A stretch of DNA of 64,000 nucleotides, taken from CAYMMX01 sp964391675 (GTDB lineage: Bacteria > Cyanobacteriota > Vampirovibrionia > Gastranaerophilales > Gastranaerophilaceae). Shown piece by piece: positions 52,199 through 60,613 of this stretch. Under the pieces are notes generated by a model. The model was not told where the DNA came from. It worked only from the letters and a program-made list of their open reading frames with translations, and searched no databases. How positions within the stretch are numbered: position 1 is the stretch's first letter; each line of letters begins with the position of its first letter. The DNA lies in the NCBI GenBank assembly GCA_964391675.1, contig CAYMMX010000009.1:1-64000 (forward strand). The letters are read 5' to 3'. The translations under genes and the position numbers were made by a program.

Positions 52199-53206
52199 CT
52201 AATTATTTTTTAAACTTTTAATCAATGCCGGTATAATTTCAAATACATCTCCCACAATTCCAATATCTGCAGTTTGGAAAATAGGAGCTTTAGGATCTTT
52301 ATTTATTGCTATAATCTTATCCGAAGCGTTCATTCCTACTGTATGTTGAATTGCGCCTGAAATAGCACAAGCAATGTATAATTTTGGCATAACAGTTTTG
52401 CCTGTTTGACCTACTTGTATTGAATGATCAACCCAACCCGCATCTACTGCTGCACGACTGGCGCCTACTGCTCCGCCTAATGTGCTTGCAAGTTCTTCAA
52501 GCATTTTAAATCCTTCAGTTGACTTTAGTCCTTTTCCCCCTGCAACAATAATTTCTGATTCATCAATTCTTTTTCCTGTTGTTTGAATATTTTTAATAAA
52601 GTCTATTATTTCAACCTTAGGATTAATGCTATCAATTTGAGCAGTATAATTAATATATTGAGTTTCTTTTGTAATTGGTTTAGAAGCTTTTTTAAGCACT
52701 TTAGGTCTTACAGTTGCCATTTGAGGCATATTTTTGCATAAAATTGTTGCCATTAAATTTCCGCCAAATGTTGGTCTGGTAGCCGCAAGCTGTCCTTTTT
52801 CATTAATATCTAAATGTGTGCAGTCGGCTGTTAAGCCTGTATTAAGCGTAGAAGATATTCTGGGAGCTAAATCCCTGCCTTGAGTTGTAGCACCAATTAA
52901 TACAATTTGCGGTTTGATGTCATTAATAACATCAATAGCAATTTTTGAAAAATATTCAGTTGAATAATTTACTAGTTTTTCATCTTGAGCTATGTAAACT
53001 TTGTCGAAACCGTTATTTTTTAATTCTTCTTTTATGTTTTCAATATCACCGGTTTTGGTAATTACAAGCGCAGAAATTTCTTCATTATTAAGTTTTTCAG
53101 AAAGATCTTGAGCCGCATTTGCTAATTCTAAAACTACAGGGGCTAATTTATTATCCCTTGTTATTTCTGCATAAATTAATATACCTTTTTCTAATTTTTC
53201 TTCCAT
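52199..53206 (-). CDS. etfA: Electron transfer flavoprotein, alpha subunit
   Basis: A 335-residue FAD-binding subunit. The C-terminal FAD domain has GGAVGASRAAVDAGW, QVGQTGKTVMPKLYIACAISGAIQHTVGM and APIFQTADIGIVGD; the N-terminal half holds the DLAPRIS segment. Together with EtfB it takes electrons from dehydrogenases. No acyl-CoA dehydrogenase or EtfQO is in the window, so the partner is unclear. Confidence 0.95.
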   Translation of the reverse strand: MEEKLEKGILIYAEITRDNKLAPVVLELANAAQDLSEKLNNEEISALVITKTGDIENIKEELKNNGFDKVYIAQDEKLVNYSTEYFSKIAIDVINDIKPQIVLIGATTQGRDLAPRISSTLNTGLTADCTHLDINEKGQLAATRPTFGGNLMATILCKNMPQMATVRPKVLKKASKPITKETQYINYTAQIDSINPKVEIIDFIKNIQTTGKRIDESEIIVAGGKGLKSTEGFKMLEELASTLGGAVGASRAAVDAGWVDHSIQVGQTGKTVMPKLYIACAISGAIQHTVGMNASDKIIAINKDPKAPIFQTADIGIVGDVFEIIPALIKSLKNN

Positions 53207-53235
53207 TTTATTCCTTGTTTTATTTCCGAATGTTG

Positions 53236-54030
53236 TTATTGCATAATTTCAAATTCTTTTAACTTTTCTTTTATGATATTTATTGCTTCATCTGTTGTAT
53301 TTGGATTAATGACCTCTCCGCTTTCTTTTGATTCCGGCCTGAAAGCTTTTGAAACATAGGTTGGTGAACCTTTCATTCCGACTTCTTCCGGTGTAAGGTT
53401 TATTTCTTCCATAGAATAAGTAACAATTTTCGAATTATGAGCTTTAATAAAGCCTTCTATAAGAGGTCTTCTGGGTTCATAATCACATTTGAGCATGCAT
53501 AAAAGAGCAGGTAATTGAACTTGTAATATTTCCGTACCATCTTCGACTTCTTTTTTAACGGTTAAAATTCCGTCTTTAAATCCTGTAACTTCTTTTGCGT
53601 AAGTAATTTGTGGAATATTTAAGTGTTGAGCAATACTTGGTCCTGTTTGTGCTGTATCACCATCAGTTGCAAATTGGCCGCATATTATTAAATCTACATT
53701 TTGTACTTTTTCTTGAATTGCTTTAGCCAAAGTCCTTGATGTTGCTACAGTATCTGCTCCGGCAAATTTTCTGTCTGAAATTAAAAAACCTTCATCAACT
53801 CCCATTGAAATTGCTTTTTTTAAAATTTCTTGAGCTTGAGGAGGACCCATTGAAATAACTGTTATATGTGTATCTTTGATTTTTTCTTTTATCCTAAGTG
53901 CTGTTTCAATAGCATACATATCAAAAGGATTGATAATACTTTCAACGCCTTCTCTTTGGATTGTATTATTTTCTGTCCATTTAATGTCTGCAGTATCCGG
54001 CACTTGCTTTATGCATAATGCTATTTTCAT
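53236..54030 (-). CDS. etfB: Electron transfer flavoprotein, beta subunit
   Basis: A 264-residue subunit. The start ALCIKQVPDTADIKW, NPFDMYAIETALRIKE, ADTVATSRTLAKAI, the GQFATDGDTAQTGPSIAQHL signature and the closing KGSPTYVSKAFRP are typical. The GDTAQTG loop binds AMP or FAD; which it is decides whether the Etf can bifurcate. It is followed by etfA after 29 nt. Confidence 0.95.
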   Translation of the reverse strand: MKIALCIKQVPDTADIKWTENNTIQREGVESIINPFDMYAIETALRIKEKIKDTHITVISMGPPQAQEILKKAISMGVDEGFLISDRKFAGADTVATSRTLAKAIQEKVQNVDLIICGQFATDGDTAQTGPSIAQHLNIPQITYAKEVTGFKDGILTVKKEVEDGTEILQVQLPALLCMLKCDYEPRRPLIEGFIKAHNSKIVTYSMEEINLTPEEVGMKGSPTYVSKAFRPESKESGEVINPNTTDEAINIIKEKLKEFEIMQ

Positions 54031-54056
54031 TTTATACCCTTATTTAAATTATTTTT

Positions 54057-54230
54057 CTATTTTTTAGATTGCTTTTCAGAAATCTCTAAAGCTGCGTTAT
54101 GAGCTAAAATATAAACTGAACACATTTGATAGTTTTTTAAATACCATGCACAACGTTCTTGTGCACAAATAATCTCAACTGAACTACCCGCACTCATTAG
54201 AGGACAATATGGAATATTTTTTTTACTCAT
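54057..54230 (-). CDS. 57-residue Cys-rich mini-protein between nfnA-like and etfB
   Basis: A short ORF: MSKKNIPYCPLMSAGSSVEI then ICAQERCAWYLKN and a polar end. It has four Cys (9, 22, 27, 37) in a CPLMSAG...C-x4-CAWY...C layout, as in small metal- or Fe-S-binding proteins. The taaaggag site before ATG 54230 is good, and the gene fills the only gap in the operon (3 nt after the nfnA-like gene, 26 nt before etfB). Role in the electron-transfer operon is inference. Confidence 0.75.
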   Translation of the reverse strand: MSKKNIPYCPLMSAGSSVEIICAQERCAWYLKNYQMCSVYILAHNAALEISEKQSKK

Positions 54231-54233
54231 TTT

Positions 54234-55076
54234 CTACTCCTTTACTTGCATTTTAAAAAGATTGCAGTTTTCATCGTGGGTTTTTTCCTGTTCTTTATAA
54301 ATTCTTGTTCTGTTAATTACTTCATCAAAATCAATTTTGTGCGCGTCAAAATCAGGACCGTCAACACAAGCAAATTTTACTTCACCGCCCACTGTAACCC
54401 TGCATGCTCCACACATCCCTGTTCCATCAACCATAATAGGATTCATACTTGCTTCTGTATAGATATCTTTATCTTTTGTCATATTTGCAACGGCTCTCAT
54501 CATTGGCATTGGACCTACTGCTATTGCATAATCAACTTTTTCTGAGTTCATAATCCTTTCAAGAACTTGTGTTACAAAACCTTTTTCACCTAATGTTCCG
54601 TCATCTGTTGTAATAAAAAGCTCGCTACAGGCTTGTTTCATTTTATCTTGCCAGAAAATTAAGTCTTTATTTCTTGCACCCATAATCATATAAACTTTGT
54701 TACCAGCTTCTTTAAAAGCTTTAGCTATTAAATAGCAAGGGGCAGCTCCATATCCACCGGCAAGACATATAACTGTTCCGTATTTTTTTATATGCGTAGG
54801 TTGTCCCAATGGCCCTACTAAATCTGCTATTTCATCACCTTCATTTAATTGGGCAAGTTTTTTTGTAGAATAACCTACTGCCATATAAACAATAGTTAAC
54901 TCTCCTTTTTCTTTATCAACATCTGCTATTGTTAAGGGTAATCTTTCACCTTCTTCATCAACTCTTAATATTATAAATTGTCCTGCTTTTGCGTTTCTTA
55001 CCACAAAAGGTGCATCAATTCGCAATTCGTATTGATTTGGACAAAGCTCTTTTTTATATAAAATCTTATACCCCAT
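54234..55076 (-). CDS. NfnA/SudB-like ferredoxin-NAD(P)+ oxidoreductase, small subunit
   Basis: A 280-residue flavoprotein. The FAD domain has AGQFIILRVDEEGERLPLTIAD, the nucleotide domain has VICLAGGYGAAPCYLIAKAF and AIAVGPMPMM, and a [2Fe-2S] site lies in VDGTGMCGACRVTV...FACVDGPDFDA. This is the small subunit of NADH-dependent ferredoxin:NADP oxidoreductase or sulfide dehydrogenase. The usual large partner (NfnB/GltD-like) is not next to it; etfBA follow instead. The RBS is ggagag. It heads the operon. Confidence 0.9.
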   Translation of the reverse strand: MGYKILYKKELCPNQYELRIDAPFVVRNAKAGQFIILRVDEEGERLPLTIADVDKEKGELTIVYMAVGYSTKKLAQLNEGDEIADLVGPLGQPTHIKKYGTVICLAGGYGAAPCYLIAKAFKEAGNKVYMIMGARNKDLIFWQDKMKQACSELFITTDDGTLGEKGFVTQVLERIMNSEKVDYAIAVGPMPMMRAVANMTKDKDIYTEASMNPIMVDGTGMCGACRVTVGGEVKFACVDGPDFDAHKIDFDEVINRTRIYKEQEKTHDENCNLFKMQVKE

Positions 55077-55157
55077 GTTCTCTCCAACAAACTTTTATAT
55101 CAAATGTTATTATACTACAAAAAATATAATGTATGCAAAAGATTAAGCTTTGGTAAT

Positions 55158-55514
55158 TTATTCTTGTTTTAGTTCACGATAAATATCTTTTCCAAATTCA
55201 TATACAAAATACATTTTTTTATACTTCCCTTTTAGAGAGAGAAATCCTATAATAAGCAGTATTTTTTTAGATAAAATAATTAAATATTCGTCTTTTTTTT
55301 GTTTAATATATTTTTTTATTTTATCTATACTTTCGTTAAAAAATCCAAGAACCTCTCTTGTTATAATAAAAATGTCTTTTACATTTTCTTTAATCCTTAA
55401 AATTTTTTTATTTAACCTCACAACCTGTTTATTAAATTTATATATTTTTATAATTATAGCGGTTACTATAATTAATTCTGCGATAAAAAATGTTATAAAA
55501 AAAAGTTTAATCAT
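55158..55514 (-). CDS. Small membrane protein with coiled-coil-like middle
   Basis: A 118-residue, very Ile/Lys-rich protein with one N-terminal span (about 4-22), a charged helical middle, and a further hydrophobic patch (about 80-95). No family is recognised. It lies between the divergent nfnA-like operon and the M16 gene, on the minus strand. Confidence 0.5.
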   Translation of the reverse strand: MIKLFFITFFIAELIIVTAIIIKIYKFNKQVVRLNKKILRIKENVKDIFIITREVLGFFNESIDKIKKYIKQKKDEYLIILSKKILLIIGFLSLKGKYKKMYFVYEFGKDIYRELKQE

Positions 55515-55613
55515 AAATATGATTATAATTCATAATTGAAATTCTTTAAATCCACTTTTAGGATTATAATTTATTTAAAAAATTAATATTTAGCCTAATA
55601 AAATTATTTAATG

Positions 55614-55619
55614 TATAAT
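55614..55619 (+). promoter_or_regulatory. -10 box of the M16 peptidase gene, predicted leaderless
   Basis: A perfect TATAAT at 55614-55619; ATG 55626 begins exactly 7 nt after it. The earlier in-frame ATG at 55611 would lie inside the promoter. A weak -35 (TTAGCC, 18-bp spacing) is seen. Confidence 0.55.
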
Positions 55620-55625
55620 TTGGAT

Positions 55626-56963
55626 ATGGAAGTGAAAAAAGTTTTAGTTAAATATCCCTTTCTGACAGAGGATGTAGAGGTTTACAACCTTAAAAACGGT
55701 CATACTATAGTACTTGCTCATAAAGAAGGTGGTCTTGTTAATGTAAGCTCTTGGGTTAAAACAGGCTCAATTAACGAAAATGATAAAAATAACGGGATAT
55801 CTCATTTTTTGGAACATTTAATGTTTAAAGGTACCAATAAGCATCCTGCAGGTGAATTTGATAAAATTCTAGAGGCTAAAGGAGCTATAGTTAATGCTGC
55901 TACTTGGAAAGATTACACTTTTTATTATGTAACTTTACCTAAAGGCGAAAATAATAAAGATTTTTATGAAGCAATAGAACTCCATGCAGATATGATGCTA
56001 GATCCTGTTGTTCCTGATTATGAAATGGGTGTTCCATTTGATATCAATGATAAAAATATTAAAAATAAAAAAGAGCGCCATGTAGTAATCGAAGAGATAC
56101 GTATGCGTAAAGATCAACCGTGGACAAAAGTATATAACGCATGTAATGCAGGCATGTATGCTCAACACCCATACAAGCGTGATGTAATCGGGACTCCAGA
56201 AATTATTTCGCAAGTTTCACAAGAAGAAATAATGGATTATTATAGAGGATTTTATACTCCGGAAAATATAACAACAATAATTGTTGGAGAATTTGATCAT
56301 GATGTTATTTTTAAAAAAGTGGTTGATGAATTTTCTGATAAATGGGGTGATAGGAAAACTAAAAAAATAGATACAAAAATTGATAAACTGATCAAAGGGA
56401 TAAATTATATTGAGCAAAAAGCCCAAATTAATTCCGCATTTATGATGTTTGGATTCCTTGGACCTGTTGCTTGTGATTTAAGAAATTCAACAGCACTGGA
56501 AATGTTAGCAATAATTCTAGGTGATGGAACCAGCTCAAGACTTTATCAAAATCTGATAGAAAAACAGCCGGAACAAATTTTTAATATGGTTGATTCAGCT
56601 CATTATCAATTTAAAGATGGGGATAATTTTTTTATTCAGGCTAATTTTAAACCGGAAAAGAAGGATTTAGCTATTGATTTAATTAAAAAAGAAATCGAAA
56701 AACTTCAAAATGAATCGGTTTCACATGATGAAATTTTAAAAGCTAAAAAGAAAATAAAATCACAATTTGCGCATAATGCTGAAACGGTTTCAGAAATAGG
56801 AGAAACTATTGGCTATTACATGACTGTTTGTAATGATTTAAAACTTATCGAAAATTATTTGGAAATTCTTGAAGAATTATCAGTTTGTGATTTAAGAGAG
56901 GTCGCAAAAACATACTTAGACCTAAATAGCGTAAGTATTTCAGTTTTAATGCCGGAGTCTTAA
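55626..56963 (+). CDS. M16-family (insulinase-like) zinc metallopeptidase
   Basis: A 445-residue protease. The inverted zinc motif HFLEHLMFKGT (His-x-x-Glu-His, near residues 60-64) and the downstream Glu in VIEEIRMRKDQP are visible; the C-terminal half is the second M16 domain (ALEMLAIILGDGTSSRLYQNL). An insert after VPDYEMG (IND/KNIKNK) is unusual. It digests peptides; in many bacteria it comes with a second inactive subunit, not seen here. Start 55626 rather than 55611 is chosen because TATAAT spans 55614-55619. Confidence 0.93.
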   Translation: MEVKKVLVKYPFLTEDVEVYNLKNGHTIVLAHKEGGLVNVSSWVKTGSINENDKNNGISHFLEHLMFKGTNKHPAGEFDKILEAKGAIVNAATWKDYTFYYVTLPKGENNKDFYEAIELHADMMLDPVVPDYEMGVPFDINDKNIKNKKERHVVIEEIRMRKDQPWTKVYNACNAGMYAQHPYKRDVIGTPEIISQVSQEEIMDYYRGFYTPENITTIIVGEFDHDVIFKKVVDEFSDKWGDRKTKKIDTKIDKLIKGINYIEQKAQINSAFMMFGFLGPVACDLRNSTALEMLAIILGDGTSSRLYQNLIEKQPEQIFNMVDSAHYQFKDGDNFFIQANFKPEKKDLAIDLIKKEIEKLQNESVSHDEILKAKKKIKSQFAHNAETVSEIGETIGYYMTVCNDLKLIENYLEILEELSVCDLREVAKTYLDLNSVSISVLMPES

Positions 56964-56966
56964 AAA

Positions 56967-57893
56967 TCATGAAATAATATCTTTTTTTATCTGATCTTTA
57001 AGTTCATCCAGAGAATTAAATTTTTTTTCATTACGAATTTTCTTTAAAAATGTTACTTTAAGGCTTTCTCCGTAAATATCCTTGTCAAAATTTAAGATAT
57101 GGACTTCCAGAATGGAGCTTTCATTGTTTGCAACTGTCGGGCGCAATCCGTAATTTGCAATCCCATCAAATATTTGATTATCATATTCAACTTTTACTTT
57201 GTAAACTCCTTTTCTCGGTTCTATTAATTTTTCGGGATAAATTAAGTTTGCTGTTTTAAACCCGATTGTACGTCCTAAGTGTTGACCTTCAACAACAGTT
57301 TCTTCTATAAAATAGTCATAACCTAGCATTGCATTTACAAGTTCAATGTTGCCTAAAGATAAATCTTCTCTGATTCTTGTACTGCTTATAACTTCTGAGT
57401 TATACAGAACAGGAGGGACTTCCATATAGGTATAGCAAAAATCTTTTTGCATGGTGCATAAAAATTTAACATCACCTGATTTTTTGGCTCCGAACATATG
57501 GTTGAATCCTGTCGAAATCGCACTTGGTGCAAAGTTTTTGATAATAACATTCTGTAAATACTGCGAAGCGTTCATCATTGCAAGATATTCATCGAACTTT
57601 AAGAAATAAAGATAGTCTATGCCTAAATTTTCAAAAAGTTTAATTTTATCTTGTCTGTGGATTAAATATTTTGGTTTAACATGATAGAAGAAGCAGCAAG
57701 GATGGTCTTGAAAAGTTATAACTGCTGATTTAGTGTTATTTTCTTTTGCAAATTCAACAGCACTTTTAATAACCGCCTGATGTCCTAAATGAACACCGTC
57801 AAAAAAACCCAATGCTAAGGATAAACCTTTGTTTATGTTTAGTTCTTCAAATATTTGCATAATCAAACTTTCTGTCATTTGAAGCGTTAGCAA
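56967..57893 (-). CDS. ribF: Bifunctional riboflavin kinase / FAD synthetase
   Basis: A 308-residue enzyme that makes FMN and FAD. The N-terminal adenylyltransferase has LALGFFDGVHLGHQAVIKSA, FNHMFGAKKSGD and SSTRIREDLSLGN; the kinase domain has GRTIGFKTANL, RKGVYKV, and the closing LEVHILNFDKDIYGES. Start is uncertain: TTG 57893, ATG 57878 or ATG 57860 are all in frame and none has a strong ribosome site. It follows aspS by 61 nt and supplies cofactor for the flavodoxin and Etf proteins. Confidence 0.93.
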   Translation of the reverse strand: MLTLQMTESLIMQIFEELNINKGLSLALGFFDGVHLGHQAVIKSAVEFAKENNTKSAVITFQDHPCCFFYHVKPKYLIHRQDKIKLFENLGIDYLYFLKFDEYLAMMNASQYLQNVIIKNFAPSAISTGFNHMFGAKKSGDVKFLCTMQKDFCYTYMEVPPVLYNSEVISSTRIREDLSLGNIELVNAMLGYDYFIEETVVEGQHLGRTIGFKTANLIYPEKLIEPRKGVYKVKVEYDNQIFDGIANYGLRPTVANNESSILEVHILNFDKDIYGESLKVTFLKKIRNEKKFNSLDELKDQIKKDIIS

Positions 57894-57954
57894 TATTTTT
57901 ATTGAGCCGTTTTGGCTAAAGCTTATATCTGACTTAAATTGTTTTTGTTCCGAT

Positions 57955-59730
57955 TTAGTGTTTTGTTACTGTGCTTTTTAAATGAAGTTCTCTCATTTGT
58001 TGTAAGGAAGCTTCACCAGGAGCATCGCTCATTAAGCATTTTGCACCGGAATTTTTAGGGAAGGCTATAACGTCTCTAATAGAATCAGTTTTGCAAAGTA
58101 GCGCAACTAATCTGTCTAAACCGATAGCTAAACCTGCATGAGGTGGTGTTCCGTATTGAAGAGCGTTTACCATAAAACCAAATTTTTCTGTAACTTCTTC
58201 TTCTGTTAGTTGAAGCGCTTTAAAAATTTTCTTTTGAACTTCGGATGAGTGAATTCTAACACTTCCGCCTCCAAGCTCTGTTCCGTTATAAACTATATCA
58301 TATGCAATTGATTTAACATTTCCTAAATCACCACTGTCAAGCTTTGCAACATCTTCAATACAAGGAGAAGTGAACGGATGGTGCATTGACATAAATCTGC
58401 CTTCATCTTCACTCCATTCAAACATTGGAAAATCAACTACCCATAATAAATCATGCTTGCTTTCGTCTATTAAATTTAATTTTTTACCAAAATATAATCT
58501 GAATCTTCCCAAAACATCGTATACCACTCTTGGTTTGTCGGCAACAAAGAAAACGATATCTCCTTTTTGCGCACTTGAGCGTTTTTGAAGTTCTTCAATT
58601 TGTTCTTCCGTTAAGAATTTGAATACTGGTGATTTTACTTCACCATCTTCCATATAAGTTACCCAAGCAAGACCTTTTGCTCCGAATGAAATAGCAAGGT
58701 TTCTTACATCATCCATATCTTTTCTTGAATAGTTTGCGATTCCAGGGATTTTAATAGCTCTTACTGTACCGCCTGAGTCTATTACTGCTTTGAATGCTTC
58801 AAAAGTTGAAGCTTGCATTATATCTGTAACATCAAACAGTTCTAATCCAAAGCGGGTATCAGGTTTGTCTGAACCGAATCTGTCCATTGCTTCCTGCCAA
58901 GGCATTTGAATAAATGGAGGTTTAATTTCAACACCTGCAGCTTTAAATGAATCAACAAGTAATCCTTCGATTGTATCGATAACGTTTTGCTGTTCAACAA
59001 AAGACATTTCTATATCTATTTGTGTAAATTCAGGCTGTCTGTCAGCTCTTAAATCTTCGTCTCTGAAACATTTTGCTATTTGGTAGTATTTTTCAATTCC
59101 GCCGACCATTAATAATTGTTTAAATATTTGTGGTGATTGTGGAAGCGCAAAGAATTTGCCTTCCTGAACTCTTGATGGTACAAGGTAATCTCTTGCACCT
59201 TCAGGTGTTGTTTTTATTAAAATAGGTGTTTCAACTTCAAGAAAATCTTGGTTGTTTAAATAATTTCTGGCAGCAGTTACTATTTTATGGCGAGTAACTA
59301 AATTATTAAGCATTTTTTCATTTCTTATGTCCAAGTATCTGTATTTTAATCTTATATCTTCAGATACACTGTCGTCTTCTAGCATAAATGGAAGTGTTTT
59401 TGCTTCTGATAGAATTTCAATTGATTCAGGATACATTTCAACTTGACCTGTAGGATATTTTTCGTTGTATGTTTCTTCAGGTCTGCGAGTAATTTTACCT
59501 TTAACAGTAACAACAAATTCATTTCTTAACTTTTCAAAAGTTGAATGAACTTGAGGATTCACTTGAGGGTCAGATACTAGCTGGAATAATCCGCTTCTAT
59601 CTCTTAATTCGATAAAAATAATCCCGCCTAAATCCCTTACACAAGCTACCCAACCTGATAATGTAACCTCTTGATTTAAGTTATCAAGATTTAATTCTCC
59701 ACAGTTGTTAGTTTTATACTTTGTTTCCAT
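57955..59730 (-). CDS. aspS: Aspartyl-tRNA synthetase
   Basis: A 591-residue class II synthetase of bacterial type. The N-terminal OB fold has VTLSGWVACVRDLGGIIFIELRDRSG, class II motif 2 is KCFRDEDLRADRQPEFTQIDIEMSF, the GAD insertion runs about 310-400, and motif 3 is GLAIGLDRLVALLC. Whether it also charges tRNA-Asn cannot be told by eye. A weak GA-rich ribosome site precedes the ATG. Confidence 0.96.
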   Translation of the reverse strand: METKYKTNNCGELNLDNLNQEVTLSGWVACVRDLGGIIFIELRDRSGLFQLVSDPQVNPQVHSTFEKLRNEFVVTVKGKITRRPEETYNEKYPTGQVEMYPESIEILSEAKTLPFMLEDDSVSEDIRLKYRYLDIRNEKMLNNLVTRHKIVTAARNYLNNQDFLEVETPILIKTTPEGARDYLVPSRVQEGKFFALPQSPQIFKQLLMVGGIEKYYQIAKCFRDEDLRADRQPEFTQIDIEMSFVEQQNVIDTIEGLLVDSFKAAGVEIKPPFIQMPWQEAMDRFGSDKPDTRFGLELFDVTDIMQASTFEAFKAVIDSGGTVRAIKIPGIANYSRKDMDDVRNLAISFGAKGLAWVTYMEDGEVKSPVFKFLTEEQIEELQKRSSAQKGDIVFFVADKPRVVYDVLGRFRLYFGKKLNLIDESKHDLLWVVDFPMFEWSEDEGRFMSMHHPFTSPCIEDVAKLDSGDLGNVKSIAYDIVYNGTELGGGSVRIHSSEVQKKIFKALQLTEEEVTEKFGFMVNALQYGTPPHAGLAIGLDRLVALLCKTDSIRDVIAFPKNSGAKCLMSDAPGEASLQQMRELHLKSTVTKH

Positions 59731-59861
59731 TTTTTCTCTTTCTATATGCTATTTTTATTTAGCACTATTTATATTTGATTCGCTAAACTATTTTACATAA
59801 AACAAAAAAAAATGTGAATAATTATATTAAGAATATATGAGTTATACGAAAAACCAGTCGC

Positions 59862-59899
59862 AAAAAGAAACCGATACATTGTAGCACCGGTCTCTTTTT
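59862..59899 (-). terminator. Terminator of the gene at 59919
   Basis: aaaaagaaaccg (59862-59873) pairs, with one mismatch, with cggtctcttttt (59888-59899); T run on the minus strand. Confidence 0.65.
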
Positions 59900-59918
59900 A
59901 TTTTTAGTTTATTTTTAT

Positions 59919-60209
59919 TTATTTTTGACAACTACATTTGCAACATTGCCTCATTAGGAATATAGCTATAGCAGGAATCAATGTAAATTGAATTATCAAT
60001 ATTTTCCATATTGAAAGGGATAAACCTATGAGAAAATTTAACTGATTTTCGTCCATAGAAAAATATTTATTTATGAACGCTAGCTGTACATCATGCATTA
60101 AAATACACATTACTGTTGAAAAAAGCATTAAAATAAAACTTATTAAAAAACTTAAGAAAAAGAATTTTTGATAAGCTTCAACTATTGATTTTTTTTCTTC
60201 AATATCCAT
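59919..60209 (-). CDS. Small two-span membrane protein with Cys tail
   Basis: A 96-residue protein with two hydrophobic segments (about 17-38 and 62-85) and a Cys-rich end (CCKCSC). The aaggtgg site precedes the ATG. The terminal Cys cluster may bind metal. Family not recognised. Confidence 0.6.
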   Translation of the reverse strand: MDIEEKKSIVEAYQKFFFLSFLISFILMLFSTVMCILMHDVQLAFINKYFSMDENQLNFLIGLSLSIWKILIIQFTLIPAIAIFLMRQCCKCSCQK

Positions 60210-60323
60210 ATAAAACCACCTTATAATTTTGTAACCGTTGTGATTTTAAATTATGTAAAGAAAAATGTCAATAGCCGCAAAAAATAATTTCTTCATGTTT
60301 TATTACATATATGATAAAAGGGG

Positions 60324-60351
60324 TTGAAATTTCCTAAAAATAGGTTATTAT
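60324..60351 (+). promoter_or_regulatory. Promoter of the 51-residue gene
   Basis: TTGAAA (60324-60329), 16-bp spacer, TATTAT (60346-60351). It gives a leader of about 45 nt before ATG 60404. Confidence 0.6.
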
Positions 60352-60403
60352 GAGAATAGTCACCCCAAATATGGTTTAGAACATAACAGAAAGGCAAAGA
60401 CAC

Positions 60404-60559
60404 ATGGGAATGGTTATAAAAGAAGTAAGTGAATTCACAGTTTTAGACGAAAATAATAATTCTATCCGTAAGTCAAAGCTTGTTATTTCAAATGATGGTG
60501 TTGATACGGAAATTATCTTAGAAGGTAATGGAAAGATTAAAGTAACAACATCTGTTTAA
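60404..60559 (+). CDS. 51-residue small protein
   Basis: A short ORF, MGMVIKEVSEFTVLDENNNS to a TAA at 60557-60559. It is beta-prone (KLVISNDGVDTEIILEGNGKIKVTTSV) and acidic at pH 7. An agaaagg site lies 10 nt before the ATG, and a promoter is present (60324-60351). It stands alone between two minus-strand genes. Codon use is like its neighbours, so I think it is real; function unknown. Confidence 0.6.
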   Translation: MGMVIKEVSEFTVLDENNNSIRKSKLVISNDGVDTEIILEGNGKIKVTTSV

Positions 60560-60613
60560 TATACTAATACATTTAAAATTATGTTTTCTAAGGAAGTATA
60601 CAACCTTTTGAGG

